A stretch of DNA of 41,546 nucleotides from Candidatus Alkanophaga volatiphilum (GCA_029259545.1 JAPHEE010000014.1:1-41546), one strand, 5' to 3'. Numbered from the stretch's first letter, positions 1-12,306 are shown. Numbers and translations are program-made. The notes: generated by a model not told the origin, from the sequence alone.

Positions 1-97
1 TTATATGACGCAGCGGGGATCGAAGATGCGAGATGAAAAGTTTTATATAAAACCTTTACACACCCCTGAATCGGGCGCGGACAGAGGAGACGTGCCT
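1..97 (+). promoter_or_regulatory. CRISPR leader (partial) with archaeal TATA-like box TTTTATATAAAA at 41-52
   Basis: No repeat copy in 1-97; AT-rich palindromic TATA box preceded by purine-rich GATGAAAAG (BRE-like), about 46 bp before the first repeat; repeat degeneracy is at the opposite (right) end. Confidence 0.7.
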
Positions 98-3000
98 GAA
101 AGAAATCAGACCAAGGTGGGATTGAAACAAAACTGCGACCGCCCGGACCTTCTTGGACGGACGCGAAAGAAATCAGACCAAGGTGGGATTGAAACGTGGC
201 TGCTCTACGAAAGACTCTCCGTCGTGGGCGAGGAGGAAAGAAATCAGACCAAGGTGGGATTGAAACTGCGGCATCACTCCTCCCAGAAGCGTATGCACTC
301 CGTGGAAAGAAATCAGACCAAGGTGGGATTGAAACTGATCAAAATTTCGGGCGGCGTTCCTAAGCGAACCTGCGTCGAAAGAAATCAGACCAAGGTGGGA
401 TTGAAACAGCGCCCGGATGATCTTGATCGGGACATCTACTTCGAGAAAGAAATCAGACCAAGGTGGGATTGAAACCCGACGAGGATTACAGAGTGGTACT
501 GCCCGAAGTGCGAAAGAAATCAGACCAAGGTGGGATTGAAACCACTAACGCAAATATACAAGCTAAGACGAATAACACGAAAGAAATCAGACCAAGGTGG
601 GATTGAAACGAGGAGAGCGTGATGCTCATGGCAAACTTTTACAGGAAAGAAATCAGACCAAGGTGGGATTGAAACCCGCGATATGCAGCGCATGCATTGC
701 AAGAACAGTCGTAGAAAGAAATCAGACCAAGGTGGGATTGAAACCGGAGCTCGACGACGAAGACCGTCGCCATCAAGTTCGAAAGAAATCAGACCAAGGT
801 GGGATTGAAACCACGCTGTCGTCATCTCCAACATTCCCAGTTGCCGCAAAGAAATCAGACCAAGGTGGGATTGAAACCAGCTCCGCCTCGTCCTGCCAAG
901 TGTGGTAGTGGTCGAAAGAAATCAGACCAAGGTGGGATTGAAACCGTCACCTCAAGCTCCCGTATCAACACGTCTAAAAGAAAGAAATCAGACCAAGGTG
1001 GGATTGAAACATCTTGTCAGGATGATGAGGGTGAGCGTGTCTGATCTGAAAGAAATCAGACCAAGGTGGGATTGAAACCTCTTTATCCTATGATACGCCC
1101 TCCTCTCCTGCCTGCGAAAGAAATCAGACCAAGGTGGGATTGAAACACGCAGTACTTCTCGTAGTGCCGCATGCTGACTTCGGAAAGAAATCAGACCAAG
1201 GTGGGATTGAAACCGACTTCGAGGTTGCGAGCGAGGAGACCGCCGAGGAGGGAAAGAAATCAGACCAAGGTGGGATTGAAACCGCCGAGCAGGCGGCGGC
1301 ACACCCCGTGCATCGTCGGAAAGAAATCAGACCAAGGTGGGATTGAAACGCGGCGGCAGACGGAGAGCGTCGCCGGCGTTGCGAGGCGGGAAAGAAATCA
1401 GACCAAGGTGGGATTGAAACCGGGACAACGGTGATCACCATGAAATGGTTTGGCTCGAAAGAAATCAGACCAAGGTGGGATTGAAACCTCGTAAGTCGGG
1501 TACTCCACTCTGATGATCTCATCCGAAAGAAATCAGACCAAGGTGGGATTGAAACAGCTGAAGCCGGAAGAGCGCCAGCCTCGCCAGAAGAAGAAAGAAA
1601 TCAGACCAAGGTGGGATTGAAACATTTAAATACGAACCTACAACAAACGTCATAGGAGGTGAAAGAAATCAGACCAAGGTGGGATTGAAACTGTTTTACA
1701 CAGATTGGACTAACGACGACGACTGGAAAGAAATCAGACCAAGGTGGGATTGAAACTAAAGCTTGCGCTCTAGTCCTCTCCATCCTTTACCTGAAAGAAA
1801 TCAGACCAAGGTGGGATTGAAACCAGTGAGCTACAAAAAAATAAGCTAAAAAATTGAAAAGAAAGAAATCAGACCAAGGTGGGATTGAAACGACGGCGTG
1901 CACGTCTGCATTTTCTGCGGCACGTTCGGAAAGAAATCAGACCAAGGTGGGATTGAAACTGCGGGGAGGATTAGCAATTTTTCTTTCAACACCGGAAAGA
2001 AATCAGACCAAGGTGGGATTGAAACGTGATCTTGTCGGCGATGAGTACAAAATATCGATTGGAAAGAAATCAGACCAAGGTGGGATTGAAACCGTGACCG
2101 AGGCGGCGGACGCACTCACGGCACACCGGCAGAAAGAAATCAGACCAAGGTGGGATTGAAACTGTTTCTCCTATAATGGCTATCAATGCGTTTTTGTGAA
2201 AGAAATCAGACCAAGGTGGGATTGAAACTTTGACTTGATGCAAGGGGGGCGCAAAATTGGGACAGAAAGAAATCAGACCAAGGTGGGATTGAAACTGTCC
2301 ATCCTTCCAGCCCCCACTAAAACCATCTCCGTTTGAAAGAAATCAGACCAAGGTGGGATTGAAACATGATTTCAATGTCTTTGATGCGTTCGAAATGGGA
2401 AAAGAAAGAAATCAGACCAAGGTGGGATTGAAACAAGAACTTGGCGACGCCCGTCCTGTTGCGAACTCTGAGAAAGAAATCAGACCAAGGTGGGATTGAA
2501 ACCATACTCTTCGCCGCTAGCGATAAGTTGTTGTTGCAGAAAGAAATCAGACCAAGGTGGGATTGAAACTTGCGTCGCTCGTCGCAAGACATGGCGGCAA
2601 AACGTCGAAAGAAATCAGACCAAGGTGGGATTGAAACGTCGGTGTCAATGCGTTTCATGACCTCCCGAAACTGGAAAGAAATCAGACCAAGGTGGGATTG
2701 AAACACTACGAGGAATTCCTGATTCCGGTCAAGGCTTCGAGGAAAGAAATCAGACCAAGGTGGGATTGAAACCAAGAATCTCGCCGAATAAAAGCGAAAG
2801 AACGTCGGCGGAAAGAAATCAGACCAAGGTGGGATTGAAACCTCCGCAAAGGCGTCTGCGAGGCTTTCCGCCCGCTTAGGAAAGAAATCAGACCAAGGTG
2901 GGATTGAAACCTTTTTTCGCTGTATGCATTATGCATACACCCAGAAAAGAAAGAAATCAGACCAAGGTGGGATTGAAACAGGAGGTGGCGAGCCACGAGA

Positions 3001-6000
3001 GAGGAGAAAGAGCCGAGAAAGAAATCAGACCAAGGTGGGATTGAAACAGATCTTGCAGGATTCCTGCAAGATTTTTTTCCTTTTGAAAGAAATCAGACCA
3101 AGGTGGGATTGAAACCGGTTGCTATTTGAAAAAAACTTTCAGACTGCGAGAAAGAAATCAGACCAAGGTGGGATTGAAACTTTGAGTTATAAAGCTTTTG
3201 GTTTCGCTGCGAGTCGAGAAAGAAATCAGACCAAGGTGGGATTGAAACTCGAAGAAGTTCACATACAACGAGTCCAAGTTCGTCGTTTCAGAAAGAAATC
3301 AGACCAAGGTGGGATTGAAACCGTGACGCTCTCAGAGACGTTACGAAGAAGTTGCGGGAAAGAAATCAGACCAAGGTGGGATTGAAACCGCTACTTCGAG
3401 CTCTCGATGATGCTCGAAGAGAAGGAAAGAAATCAGACCAAGGTGGGATTGAAACACGATCACGTAAGCTCCGCAACCCCGCACGATGCTGAAAGAAATC
3501 AGACCAAGGTGGGATTGAAACGAAACGGGTACGCCTCCCCTCCTGCACCTTCCGCCTGAAAGAAATCAGACCAAGGTGGGATTGAAACTGATGTTGCACT
3601 CCGCCTCGCCCACGACGATTTTGCCGAAAGAAATCAGACCAAGGTGGGATTGAAACGCTAATTCCATCCTCTCGTCCAACAGCTCGAAGAAGGGAAAGAA
3701 ATCAGACCAAGGTGGGATTGAAACGTCATCATAGGCGGCGTGCCGCAAGACCGCACTTACGGAAAGAAATCAGACCAAGGTGGGATTGAAACTGGTCTCG
3801 CCCGCACTGATGGTAAGCGATGCGGTAAGAAAGAAATCAGACCAAGGTGGGATTGAAACTATCATCGATGATTAGCTCCAGCTTACCAGTTTCGAGAAAG
3901 AAATCAGACCAAGGTGGGATTGAAACTGCTTTGCAACTTCGGCATGTTGATGGGAAGCTTCTGAAAGAAATCAGACCAAGGTGGGATTGAAACAGAGCCA
4001 TCAGGCGGGCTTGTGGCTCTTACATAGTAAGGAAAGAAATCAGACCAAGGTGGGATTGAAACGAAAGTTGGTGATAAGATAATCTCGAAGACAAACAAGA
4101 AAGAAATCAGACCAAGGTGGGATTGAAACGACGCCTGCGAGGTACGCATCAGGGCTGATGTTCGAAAGAAATCAGACCAAGGTGGGATTGAAACCACGAG
4201 TGATGACCGATGCGGTGGCATGGAAGTAGAGAAAGAAATCAGACCAAGGTGGGATTGAAACGCGTTGACATCTTCGACTATGATACTGACTTCTGTAGAA
4301 AGAAATCAGACCAAGGTGGGATTGAAACCTGTATAACGCCTCTACGAAATCTAACTGAACCCTGAAAGAAATCAAGGCACGAGTAATACGGTCTATCATC
4401 CGCACCGCCTACGAAATCTAACTGAACCCTGAAAGAAATCAGACCAAGGTGGGATTGAAACCGTAAAGGTGATCGCATGCCCGTCTTAGCTATCATAGGG
4501 AAAGAAATCAGACCAAGGTGGGATTGAAACTTCGTCGGTGATTTTGAACTTCTCTTCTAGGAAGTCTGAAAGAAATCAGACCAAGGTGGGATTGAAACGC
4601 TTCAACCTCTACGTCAAAGAACGCCTCCCCGAGCGAAAGAAATCAGACCAAGGTGGGATTGAAACCGAAAAAGATCTATTTACGCATCAACAAAGACAGA
4701 ACAGAAAGAAATCAGACCAAGGTGGGATTGAAACGAGTACCAGCGGAGTATTCTATCAGCGGAGACGGAAGAAAGAAATCAGACCAAGGTGGGATTGAAA
4801 CGCGTCTCAAGAGAACTACCCAACACGAGCAGACTTGAGAAAGAAATCAGACCAAGGTGGGATTGAAACTGATGTATGACAATTCTGCTGCTGGGTGCTT
4901 CTTTCGCGAAAGAAATCAGACCAAGGTGGGATTGAAACTTCGGGATGTGAAGATTAAGCTAGGCATCAGTGATAGAAAGAAATCAGACCAAGGTGGGATT
5001 GAAACATGTGCGGTATGCACATGATCATGTTCTCCTTAAGAAAGAAATCAGACCAAGGTGGGATTGAAACTCTCTCTCTGCCTTGAGTCTCTCAATTGTT
5101 TGTTCTGGAAAGAAATCAGACCAAGGTGGGATTGAAACCTCTCATCATTATGGCTATCGTCATAGGTGGCTTCATCGAAAGAAATCAGACCAAGGTGGGA
5201 TTGAAACAAGACGGTGTGCAGGGTGCGGAAGGAGTTAGGGCTAACGGAAAGAAATCAGACCAAGGTGGGATTGAAACAAGAGAAAAATACCAACCCGACG
5301 AGGCAAGGTAGAGGCGGAAAGAAATCAGACCAAGGTGGGATTGAAACTCTTATCATACGTCTTAAAGCCGCATACTACGCATTGAAAGAAATCAGACCAA
5401 GGTGGGATTGAAACAGGGACGGCACAACTTACGTCGAACACTCGTTAAAGAAAGAAATCAGACCAAGGTGGGATTGAAACAAATTTGGGACTTGGAAGCT
5501 GAGGAAAGAGCTTGGAAAAGAAAGAAATCAGACCAAGGTGGGATTGAAACAAGAGAGTTAGCTTATTGCAAGAAAGCCACATGCCCAGAAAGAAATCAGA
5601 CCAAGGTGGGATTGAAACAGAGAGGCTGCGGCTTGCCGTACTTGAGTATTCTTGGAAAGAAATCAGACCAAGGTGGGATTGAAACTGTGAGCCGTGAATT
5701 ATAACGGTTCTACATCTATATAGAAAGAAATCAGACCAAGGTGGGATTGAAACTAAAACAGGCGTACGAGGAGAAACGTGAGGAATTGACGCAGGAAAGA
5801 AATCAGACCAAGGTGGGATTGAAACGAGTGGGACGCACGACAGTAACGTAACGAGGCTTTGAGAAAGAAATCAGACCAAGGTGGGATTGAAACTTCAGGC
5901 GGCGGTTCGGCTGGCACAGGGATTACAACTGAAAGAAATCAGACCAAGGTGGGATTGAAACGAGCTTGAGGCGGAGGAGCTGATCAAAGAAGCTTTAGAA

Positions 6001-8548
6001 AGAAATCAGACCAAGGTGGGATTGAAACATCACCCGCCCCGAATTCCTTAAGCGTTACGCAGAGGAAAGAAATCAGACCAAGGTGGGATTGAAACTGAAG
6101 TAGCAACGGCGCTATGGGAGTTGTTCAAGCTTTACAAGAAAGAAATCAGACCAAGGTGGGATTGAAACTGCCTCCCACGACGTTGCCGTTCTCGTCGTAG
6201 CACCTGAAAGAAATCAGACCAAGGTGGGATTGAAACTCAATCTTCCTCACGGCTCCCCTTTCCACAAGCTCTTTAGCGAAAGAAATCAGACCAAGGTGGG
6301 ATTGAAACCATAACCGCTAAGCTCGAAGCTCTAAGACGCTACAAGAAAGAAATCAGACCAAGGTGGGATTGAAACCCGATACGAACAGCACCGCAAACTT
6401 TAGCTTAACTCCCCGAAAGAAATCAGACCAAGGTGGGATTGAAACTGTTGAAGAACCGCACCTCTGTTGCGGCGGAATACTCCTGAAAGAAATCAGACCA
6501 AGGTGGGATTGAAACGTGCGTAGATCGCAATTACGGCGTCGTCGCCGCTCCGAAAGAAATCAGACCAAGGTGGGATTGAAACCGAACGTGAGTTTCCTCG
6601 AGCGCTCTGGTGGACGCGAAAGAAATCAGACCAAGGTGGGATTGAAACAATTGTGGATACTCACGAAGAGAATTAGCTTACTGCGAAAGAAATCAGACCA
6701 AGGTGGGATTGAAACATAGCGCCGTTGCCACCTCATGGATTTGGTCATAAAGAAAGAAATCAGACCAAGGTGGGATTGAAACCATACCTCGCAGATCCAA
6801 CCGTATCCCCGATACGGGAAAGAAATCAGACCAAGGTGGGATTGAAATCTTGATGGTGTCGAGTGCTGGGAGCATGACCGATATGCGAAAGAAATCAGAC
6901 CAAGGTGGGATTGAAATATGCATCGTGCTGCCCATATCAACAGGTTCATAGCGGGAAAGAAATCAGACCAAGGTGGGATTGAAAGGCTTGCGAGGTGCCG
7001 TCCTCTTTGCGGCAGGCGTCGAAAGAAATCAGACCAAGGTGGGATTGAAAGCGTAGAAGACGGGCGTCGTGTCCAGCGGCTTCTCTTCCGAAAGAAATCA
7101 GACCAAGGTGGGATTGAAAGTGTTGTCAAACTCCCGATCCACCTCTACGATGTATTGAAAGAAATCAGACCAAGGTGGGATTGAAAGCGAGACCGCCTTC
7201 ACCGCCTCCCACCAACCTCCAAGAAAGAAATCAGACCAAGGTGGGATTGAAAGGCTTACCGATGTTGAAGTTTCATGGGACGAATGCAGAAAGAAATCAG
7301 ACCAAGGTGGGATTGAAAGGTTTGGAAATCCCGGAAGGTGCGAGCGTTTCAGCCAAGAAGAAATCAGACCAAGGTGGGATTGAAAGGCAGGAGGAACAAA
7401 GGATTTTCGAGCGCCAGAGGGCGAAGAAATCAGACCAAGGTGGGATTGAAAGTTCGGCTGTGCGTGGCAGGACGCCGGTCCCTACGTCTTTCCGGAGGAA
7501 GAAATCAGACCAAGGTGGGATTGAAAGTATAAAAGCCGTCGCAGCTCTTCGAGAAACCGCTTCCGTGAAGAAATCAGACCAAGGTGGGATTGAAAGAACT
7601 GAAGCATTGAGCGACGGCGACGCTGTGTTTGAAGAAGAAATCAGACCAAGGTGGGATTGAAAGTATTTCCTTGTCCATCGTTGCTAGCTCTTCTTTTATC
7701 GTGAAGAAATCAGACCAAGGTGGGATTGAAAGAGCCGCAATATCGTCAGGACTCCAAAAGCACATCTCGAGAAGAAATCAGACCAAGGTGGGATTGAAAG
7801 GGGACGAGGGTGGAGGAGGTGAGTGAGGGCGCTAAAGGGAAGAAATCAGACCAAGGTGGGATTGAAAGATGTGGAAGGGTCATAGTCCCTCCATCCTAAC
7901 ATGCGGATGAAGAAATCAGACCAAGGTGGGATTGAAAGAAATACTCGATGAAACGATTGCAAGGCTGAAAGCGGAAGAAATCAGACCAAGGTGGGATTGA
8001 AAGAAGAGATGGGATCGCCGATGAGGAGATCAAAGAGCATCTTGAAGAAATCAGACCAAGGTGGGATTGAAAGCTGAAACCCGCCCTGCGGCTTCTGTGC
8101 TGTGAGCAAGAAGAAATCAGACCAAGGTGGGATTGAAAGTTCTAGAGTGGGTGCTCTCTAGGAAGGACGCCTTGCAAGAGAAGAAATCAGACCAAGGTGG
8201 GATTGAAAGCACTCGCTCTTCTTGCAACTTCTTTTTGTCGAGCTTCAGAAGAAATCAGACCAAGGTGGGATTGAAAGGCAGCAGAATTGTCCTACATCAA
8301 GGTAGCAGAATTCAGAAGAAATCAGACCAAGGTGGGATTGAAAGAGTACATGAGCAGCCTTGCGTCCTCCGGGCGTAGCTCCCGAGAAGAAATCAGACCA
8401 AGGTGGGATTGAAAGGCTCCACATCCAGAACGTTGAACGTCGCAGCATGACCGAAGAAATCAGACCAAGGTGGGATTGAAAGGAGAACTTAGACATCGCT
8501 CTTTCGGCTCTTAGAGATGAAGAAATCAGACCAAGGTGGGATTGAGAG
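98..8548 (+). CRISPR. CRISPR array, about 124 full repeats (manual count) plus one truncated repeat; repeat GAAAGAAATCAGACCAAGGTGGGATTGAAAC (31 nt), spacers about 35-40 nt
   Basis: Direct reading of regularly spaced near-identical repeats with unique spacers; repeat ends in ATTGAAAC/ATTGAAAG, typical of Cas6-processed type I/III 5' handles; last repeat (8519-8548) degenerate (GATTGAGAG). Confidence 0.99.
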
Positions 8549-9407
8549 AAAACCTCCACATTCTCTTCACCTGCGGCAATGCCCCTGCCCTTGCGTCCCG
8601 CCTCAAGAACCTTAGGTCTTCAGGGCTAACCCCGTTATCCAGCAGCTGCTTAAACACTGCGAGAATACAGCCCGAAATGCCCACTCTGAGTGACGGTGCC
8701 GCTCTCTTACACGCAGATGCGACTTCTAAAATCTCAAAAATCCTAGAAGAACTCTCGAAATCGAAGCCTGCCGCCCGCAGTCTCTCTTCATTAGCGGCGT
8801 AAACCGTGCACGGCTGTATCATTAATTCGTCCACTCCTAAAGACTCTATGAGCGCCGCAAGCTTCGGAAGCTCGTCATCGTTAATCCCAGGGCAGTAAAC
8901 TGCCCTTGCAACTCCTAGAACGTCGTCGGAACGCCCCACTAACTCTAAGGCTTTAAGAGCTGCTTTAAATTCTCTAGCTCCACCGCCTGTGATTTTTGCA
9001 TAGGTCTGCGGCGTCGCGGCGCTCATGCTCACCATCACGATGTCCACCAGCGGCTCAAGCCCCGAAAAACTTTTTTCGTCAAGAAGCGTGCCGTTCGTCT
9101 GCAAATCAATACGCACGTCCCCGAACTTCCTGCGAAGACCCTTGATTATTGAGATGAGGCGATGGGCGCCAGCGAGCAACGGCTCACCGTACTGCGAAAT
9201 CGTTATAGCCTTAGGGTTTTCGTCTCCATAGTAGCCCTCCCTAGGCGCCGCTCCCGCCTCCGCAGCGACTCTTGAATAGCAGAAAATACAATTTAAGTTG
9301 CATGCCGCAGTTATCTCGTAGGAGGGGTGGTGTTTAGGGTTTTTTATCTTAGTATCGAGCCCTTCACAAAAGATACAATGCGATGGTGTATTAATGTCAA
9401 TTAACAT
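8526..9407 (-). CDS. Radical SAM domain protein
   Basis: CNLNCIFC (CxxxCxxC) motif, GEPLL, QTNGTLL, plus N-terminal HCIFC; directly downstream of cdhE; C-terminal SLNPTLV* encoded by the last CRISPR repeat. Confidence 0.85.
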   Translation of the reverse strand: MLIDINTPSHCIFCEGLDTKIKNPKHHPSYEITAACNLNCIFCYSRVAAEAGAAPREGYYGDENPKAITISQYGEPLLAGAHRLISIIKGLRRKFGDVRIDLQTNGTLLDEKSFSGLEPLVDIVMVSMSAATPQTYAKITGGGAREFKAALKALELVGRSDDVLGVARAVYCPGINDDELPKLAALIESLGVDELMIQPCTVYAANEERLRAAGFDFESSSRIFEILEVASACKRAAPSLRVGISGCILAVFKQLLDNGVSPEDLRFLRRDARAGALPQVKRMWRFSLNPTLV

Positions 9408-9434
9408 ACGAGAAAGGGGAAAGCTGAAAAAGAA

Positions 9435-10847
9435 TTATTTAGGAGGCCAGTTCTTCTCCATCCAGTCAGGAATTCTGCCGCTGTCCGTAGGCCCAACCAT
9501 AACCTTCCAGCCTGTCGCCTCCTCGGTCTCTCCAGAGATTCTCGCCGCGAGCCCTGGTAGGACCAATGTTTTATGTTTAACTTTTTCTTCGACGCCGCTC
9601 TCCTCAAGCGCCTCCTTTATCTTCGCAGCGGTCAACTGACCGCCCGCAACTGCAGCTTCGACGCAGATGCCCTCGGTGTCGATGACGAGGAGGTAGGAGT
9701 CGATGTTGTTGGACGTGATGTCGCTTTCCACCGTGTAGTATGTTAATGCGAAGTTCGTGGTCACGAAAACCGGCGACTCCTCCGTCGGGCTGCCGAGGGC
9801 TCTCAAGCCGGGCGTCACCGCCACCGGACGCCTTGGATCCGTGTATATGTTTGCGACGAGCGTTATCTGCGGAATCAACGCGTACGGCTCTATGCTGTGC
9901 AGAATCATGATATCCGCATACTTTATCGTGAAAATCGTGGCGAGCACCGTCTCCCAGTAAGCAGCATCGATCTCGTTATCATATACGAGCCATGCCGTCA
10001 TCGGCACGCAGAGCAGCGGATATGCAATGTCTTTTTGCCCTTCTGCAATTGCTGCTCTCCTCAGACGCACGAAGTTCGCAAGCGTCGTCTCTAAGCCCTT
10101 GCCTGTCGGATACGTTCCGGGATCGAGCACGATATCCTCGATGCCCGCTTGCGAGAACGTGACCGCGAGACTCTTCAGCCCGTCGAGGTCGTTCGGCGCC
10201 GACACCGTCACCGGCACCTTGTACTCCAGCACCAGCTCCAAAACACGCTTCCAGTTATCCTTCGTCGCCGCATACAGCAGTGGTCTTTTATCAGCTACTA
10301 TTTTCAAAGCCTCTTCTAAGGCGGTCGCGTCGAAGGAGCAAAGGACAAGCGGCAGGTCCGTGATCTCAGAGACTTTACGCACGCATTCCGCAAACCTCTT
10401 CGGATCGCCAGAGGCGTTGCGCACCGCTACGCCGTCAAGCTTCAAGAACTCGCCAACATAGAACTTCTGCCAACTTTGTATCCTGTCAACACGCTCCTTT
10501 AGCGCGTCGTCACTCATCGTATCCCAAACGTCGTAGAATAACCCCGTACTATTGAAAAACGTCAGTTCGTGCCTGTGTAACACGTCCTCGCCGCCTATCT
10601 TCTTCGCATGTTCACCAACGCCTATCACAACTTCTCGAACTTCCGGCGCCAACAACTCCTTCAATTTCTCGTATTTTTCTCTGTACTTTTCCTCCTCGAG
10701 CAACGGCTTACATTCCTCCAGCTTCTTCCCCCGCTCTATCAACAGCGATGCAAACGCCATACAGGTCTTCTCGCCACACTCCCCGCAGTTCGTCTTCGGT
10801 AGCAACTCATAAAGCTCCATGGGGCTCTTCGCTTTCATTTTCAACAC
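9435..10847 (-). CDS. cdhE: Acetyl-CoA decarbonylase/synthase gamma subunit (corrinoid Fe-S protein large subunit)
   Basis: N-terminal 4Fe-4S motif NCGECGEKTCMAFA; operon context. Confidence 0.95.
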   Translation of the reverse strand: MLKMKAKSPMELYELLPKTNCGECGEKTCMAFASLLIERGKKLEECKPLLEEEKYREKYEKLKELLAPEVREVVIGVGEHAKKIGGEDVLHRHELTFFNSTGLFYDVWDTMSDDALKERVDRIQSWQKFYVGEFLKLDGVAVRNASGDPKRFAECVRKVSEITDLPLVLCSFDATALEEALKIVADKRPLLYAATKDNWKRVLELVLEYKVPVTVSAPNDLDGLKSLAVTFSQAGIEDIVLDPGTYPTGKGLETTLANFVRLRRAAIAEGQKDIAYPLLCVPMTAWLVYDNEIDAAYWETVLATIFTIKYADIMILHSIEPYALIPQITLVANIYTDPRRPVAVTPGLRALGSPTEESPVFVTTNFALTYYTVESDITSNNIDSYLLVIDTEGICVEAAVAGGQLTAAKIKEALEESGVEEKVKHKTLVLPGLAARISGETEEATGWKVMVGPTDSGRIPDWMEKNWPPK

Positions 10848-10867
10848 CTCGCATTTCGCCTGTCATA

Positions 10868-12253
10868 TCACTTCTCAGTCCACGTCAGCCAATTCTCGAA
10901 CTCTATCTCCTTCTCAACTTCCTTGAAGCCGCCGAGCGTCTGCGTCACCTCCTTGACAACCGCCGCCGCCCCCGGATGCATCATCATAAAGAGATTTCCG
11001 CCCGCAAGCGCCAGCGTCAGCCCCGTCACTATCTCGTAAATCGGACCTCGATACTCACGGGGACCCCAGTCCGAGTCCTCTTTTATCGGCGATTCCTTCA
11101 TCCATGCCTCTCTTGCACCCCAAGCGTTCGTCACGCCGCACGAAATCGGGAACGCCAGCTCCTCGTCGCCTTTTAAGGCGGCAATCTTCATACGCTCGAT
11201 GTTCGTAAATGCGTAGTCAAGGCCGTAGCCGAGAGCCGCAGTTGTCGGATCCATCACAAGGTCCTCACGCTTCACGCCGAGCTTGAACAGGTGACGGTTC
11301 AGCGTCTTCTGATCGTTGATGTCGAGCTGCGTCCACGAGAGTACGACGTGCCCGTGATCGATTGCAGCTTTCGCAATTCGCTCGTAGTCCATGTTCAGAT
11401 TCGCTGACGCTAGCAGGCAACGCTCGCCCTCCGCAACTTCCGCTGCCGCCTCAAGCACCGCTGGGTCCTTATCCGGATTGCCGGAACCGCCGATGATTAT
11501 CGGAACCTTCACCGCCTGCAGAACTTCCTCAACGACCTTAGCTGCCTCCTTCGGCGGCGTGTCCTTGATCAACGGGTCGGTGCTGATCAAGTGAATTGTT
11601 ACCATGTCCGCCCCGAATTTTTTGACGTTCTTCTTCGCCCATTCTCCAGGATCCTCCATCACATCCGCATAGTGTTCACGAACCGCCTTTGCCAGCGGTA
11701 TTGGCATGTCGAAGCAGTCGATCGCAATCCTTGGCGGGTTTGGATTCTGATATTCAAAGCCATAAAACGGGAGCGTCTTATCGCCGCCGATCTTCACGAC
11801 GTTCTCACGAGTGCCCCCGTCAGCGGCGGTTGCTCCAATGATTACCTCCTCAATTTGCCCGACCCACTCCTGCTTCCCCACCTCAAACTTCGCAGCTACC
11901 AGTTCCTCCGGGATTGCGGGAGCGACAGGCGCGGGAGGCGCCATTTCCGCAGGCGCCGCCGCAGGTGCAGCCGGGACGCCCAAGGATTGCAGCACGCTCT
12001 CCACAGGATATCCGGCGAGCTTTGCGATGGCAAGAATGCCGAAGAGTCCGTGCGCCGCCTGCACCGCAAACTGGCTTATCATCTGCGAAGATTGTAACGC
12101 TGCTTGCAGCGTCGCCAACAATTCTGAAGAGACGCCAACGCCACCCTCAACTTCTAGCTCGATGTCCCCTTCGATCTTCACGTCCTCAAGCTCCAAGACG
12201 CCGTACTTCTCCAGCAGCTTGCCTATATCCTCCAGAGTGAACTTCCTTGCCAT
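10868..12253 (-). CDS. cdhD: Acetyl-CoA decarbonylase/synthase delta subunit
   Basis: 461 aa; family-typical [25 protein letters not shown] and [20 protein letters not shown]; operon context. Confidence 0.95.
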   Translation of the reverse strand: MARKFTLEDIGKLLEKYGVLELEDVKIEGDIELEVEGGVGVSSELLATLQAALQSSQMISQFAVQAAHGLFGILAIAKLAGYPVESVLQSLGVPAAPAAAPAEMAPPAPVAPAIPEELVAAKFEVGKQEWVGQIEEVIIGATAADGGTRENVVKIGGDKTLPFYGFEYQNPNPPRIAIDCFDMPIPLAKAVREHYADVMEDPGEWAKKNVKKFGADMVTIHLISTDPLIKDTPPKEAAKVVEEVLQAVKVPIIIGGSGNPDKDPAVLEAAAEVAEGERCLLASANLNMDYERIAKAAIDHGHVVLSWTQLDINDQKTLNRHLFKLGVKREDLVMDPTTAALGYGLDYAFTNIERMKIAALKGDEELAFPISCGVTNAWGAREAWMKESPIKEDSDWGPREYRGPIYEIVTGLTLALAGGNLFMMMHPGAAAVVKEVTQTLGGFKEVEKEIEFENWLTWTEK

Positions 12254-12306
12254 TTTTACCTCCCCATTTACAGTATGAATTTATTCATGAAATGAATTTG
12301 TTAAAA

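Noticed and set aside
5-8559. Dozens of ORFs across 1-8559 on both strands with recurring KKSDQGGIET / RNQTKVGLK / FQSHLGLISF / VSIPPWSDFF motifs
   Set aside because: Translations of CRISPR repeats in different frames, not proteins.
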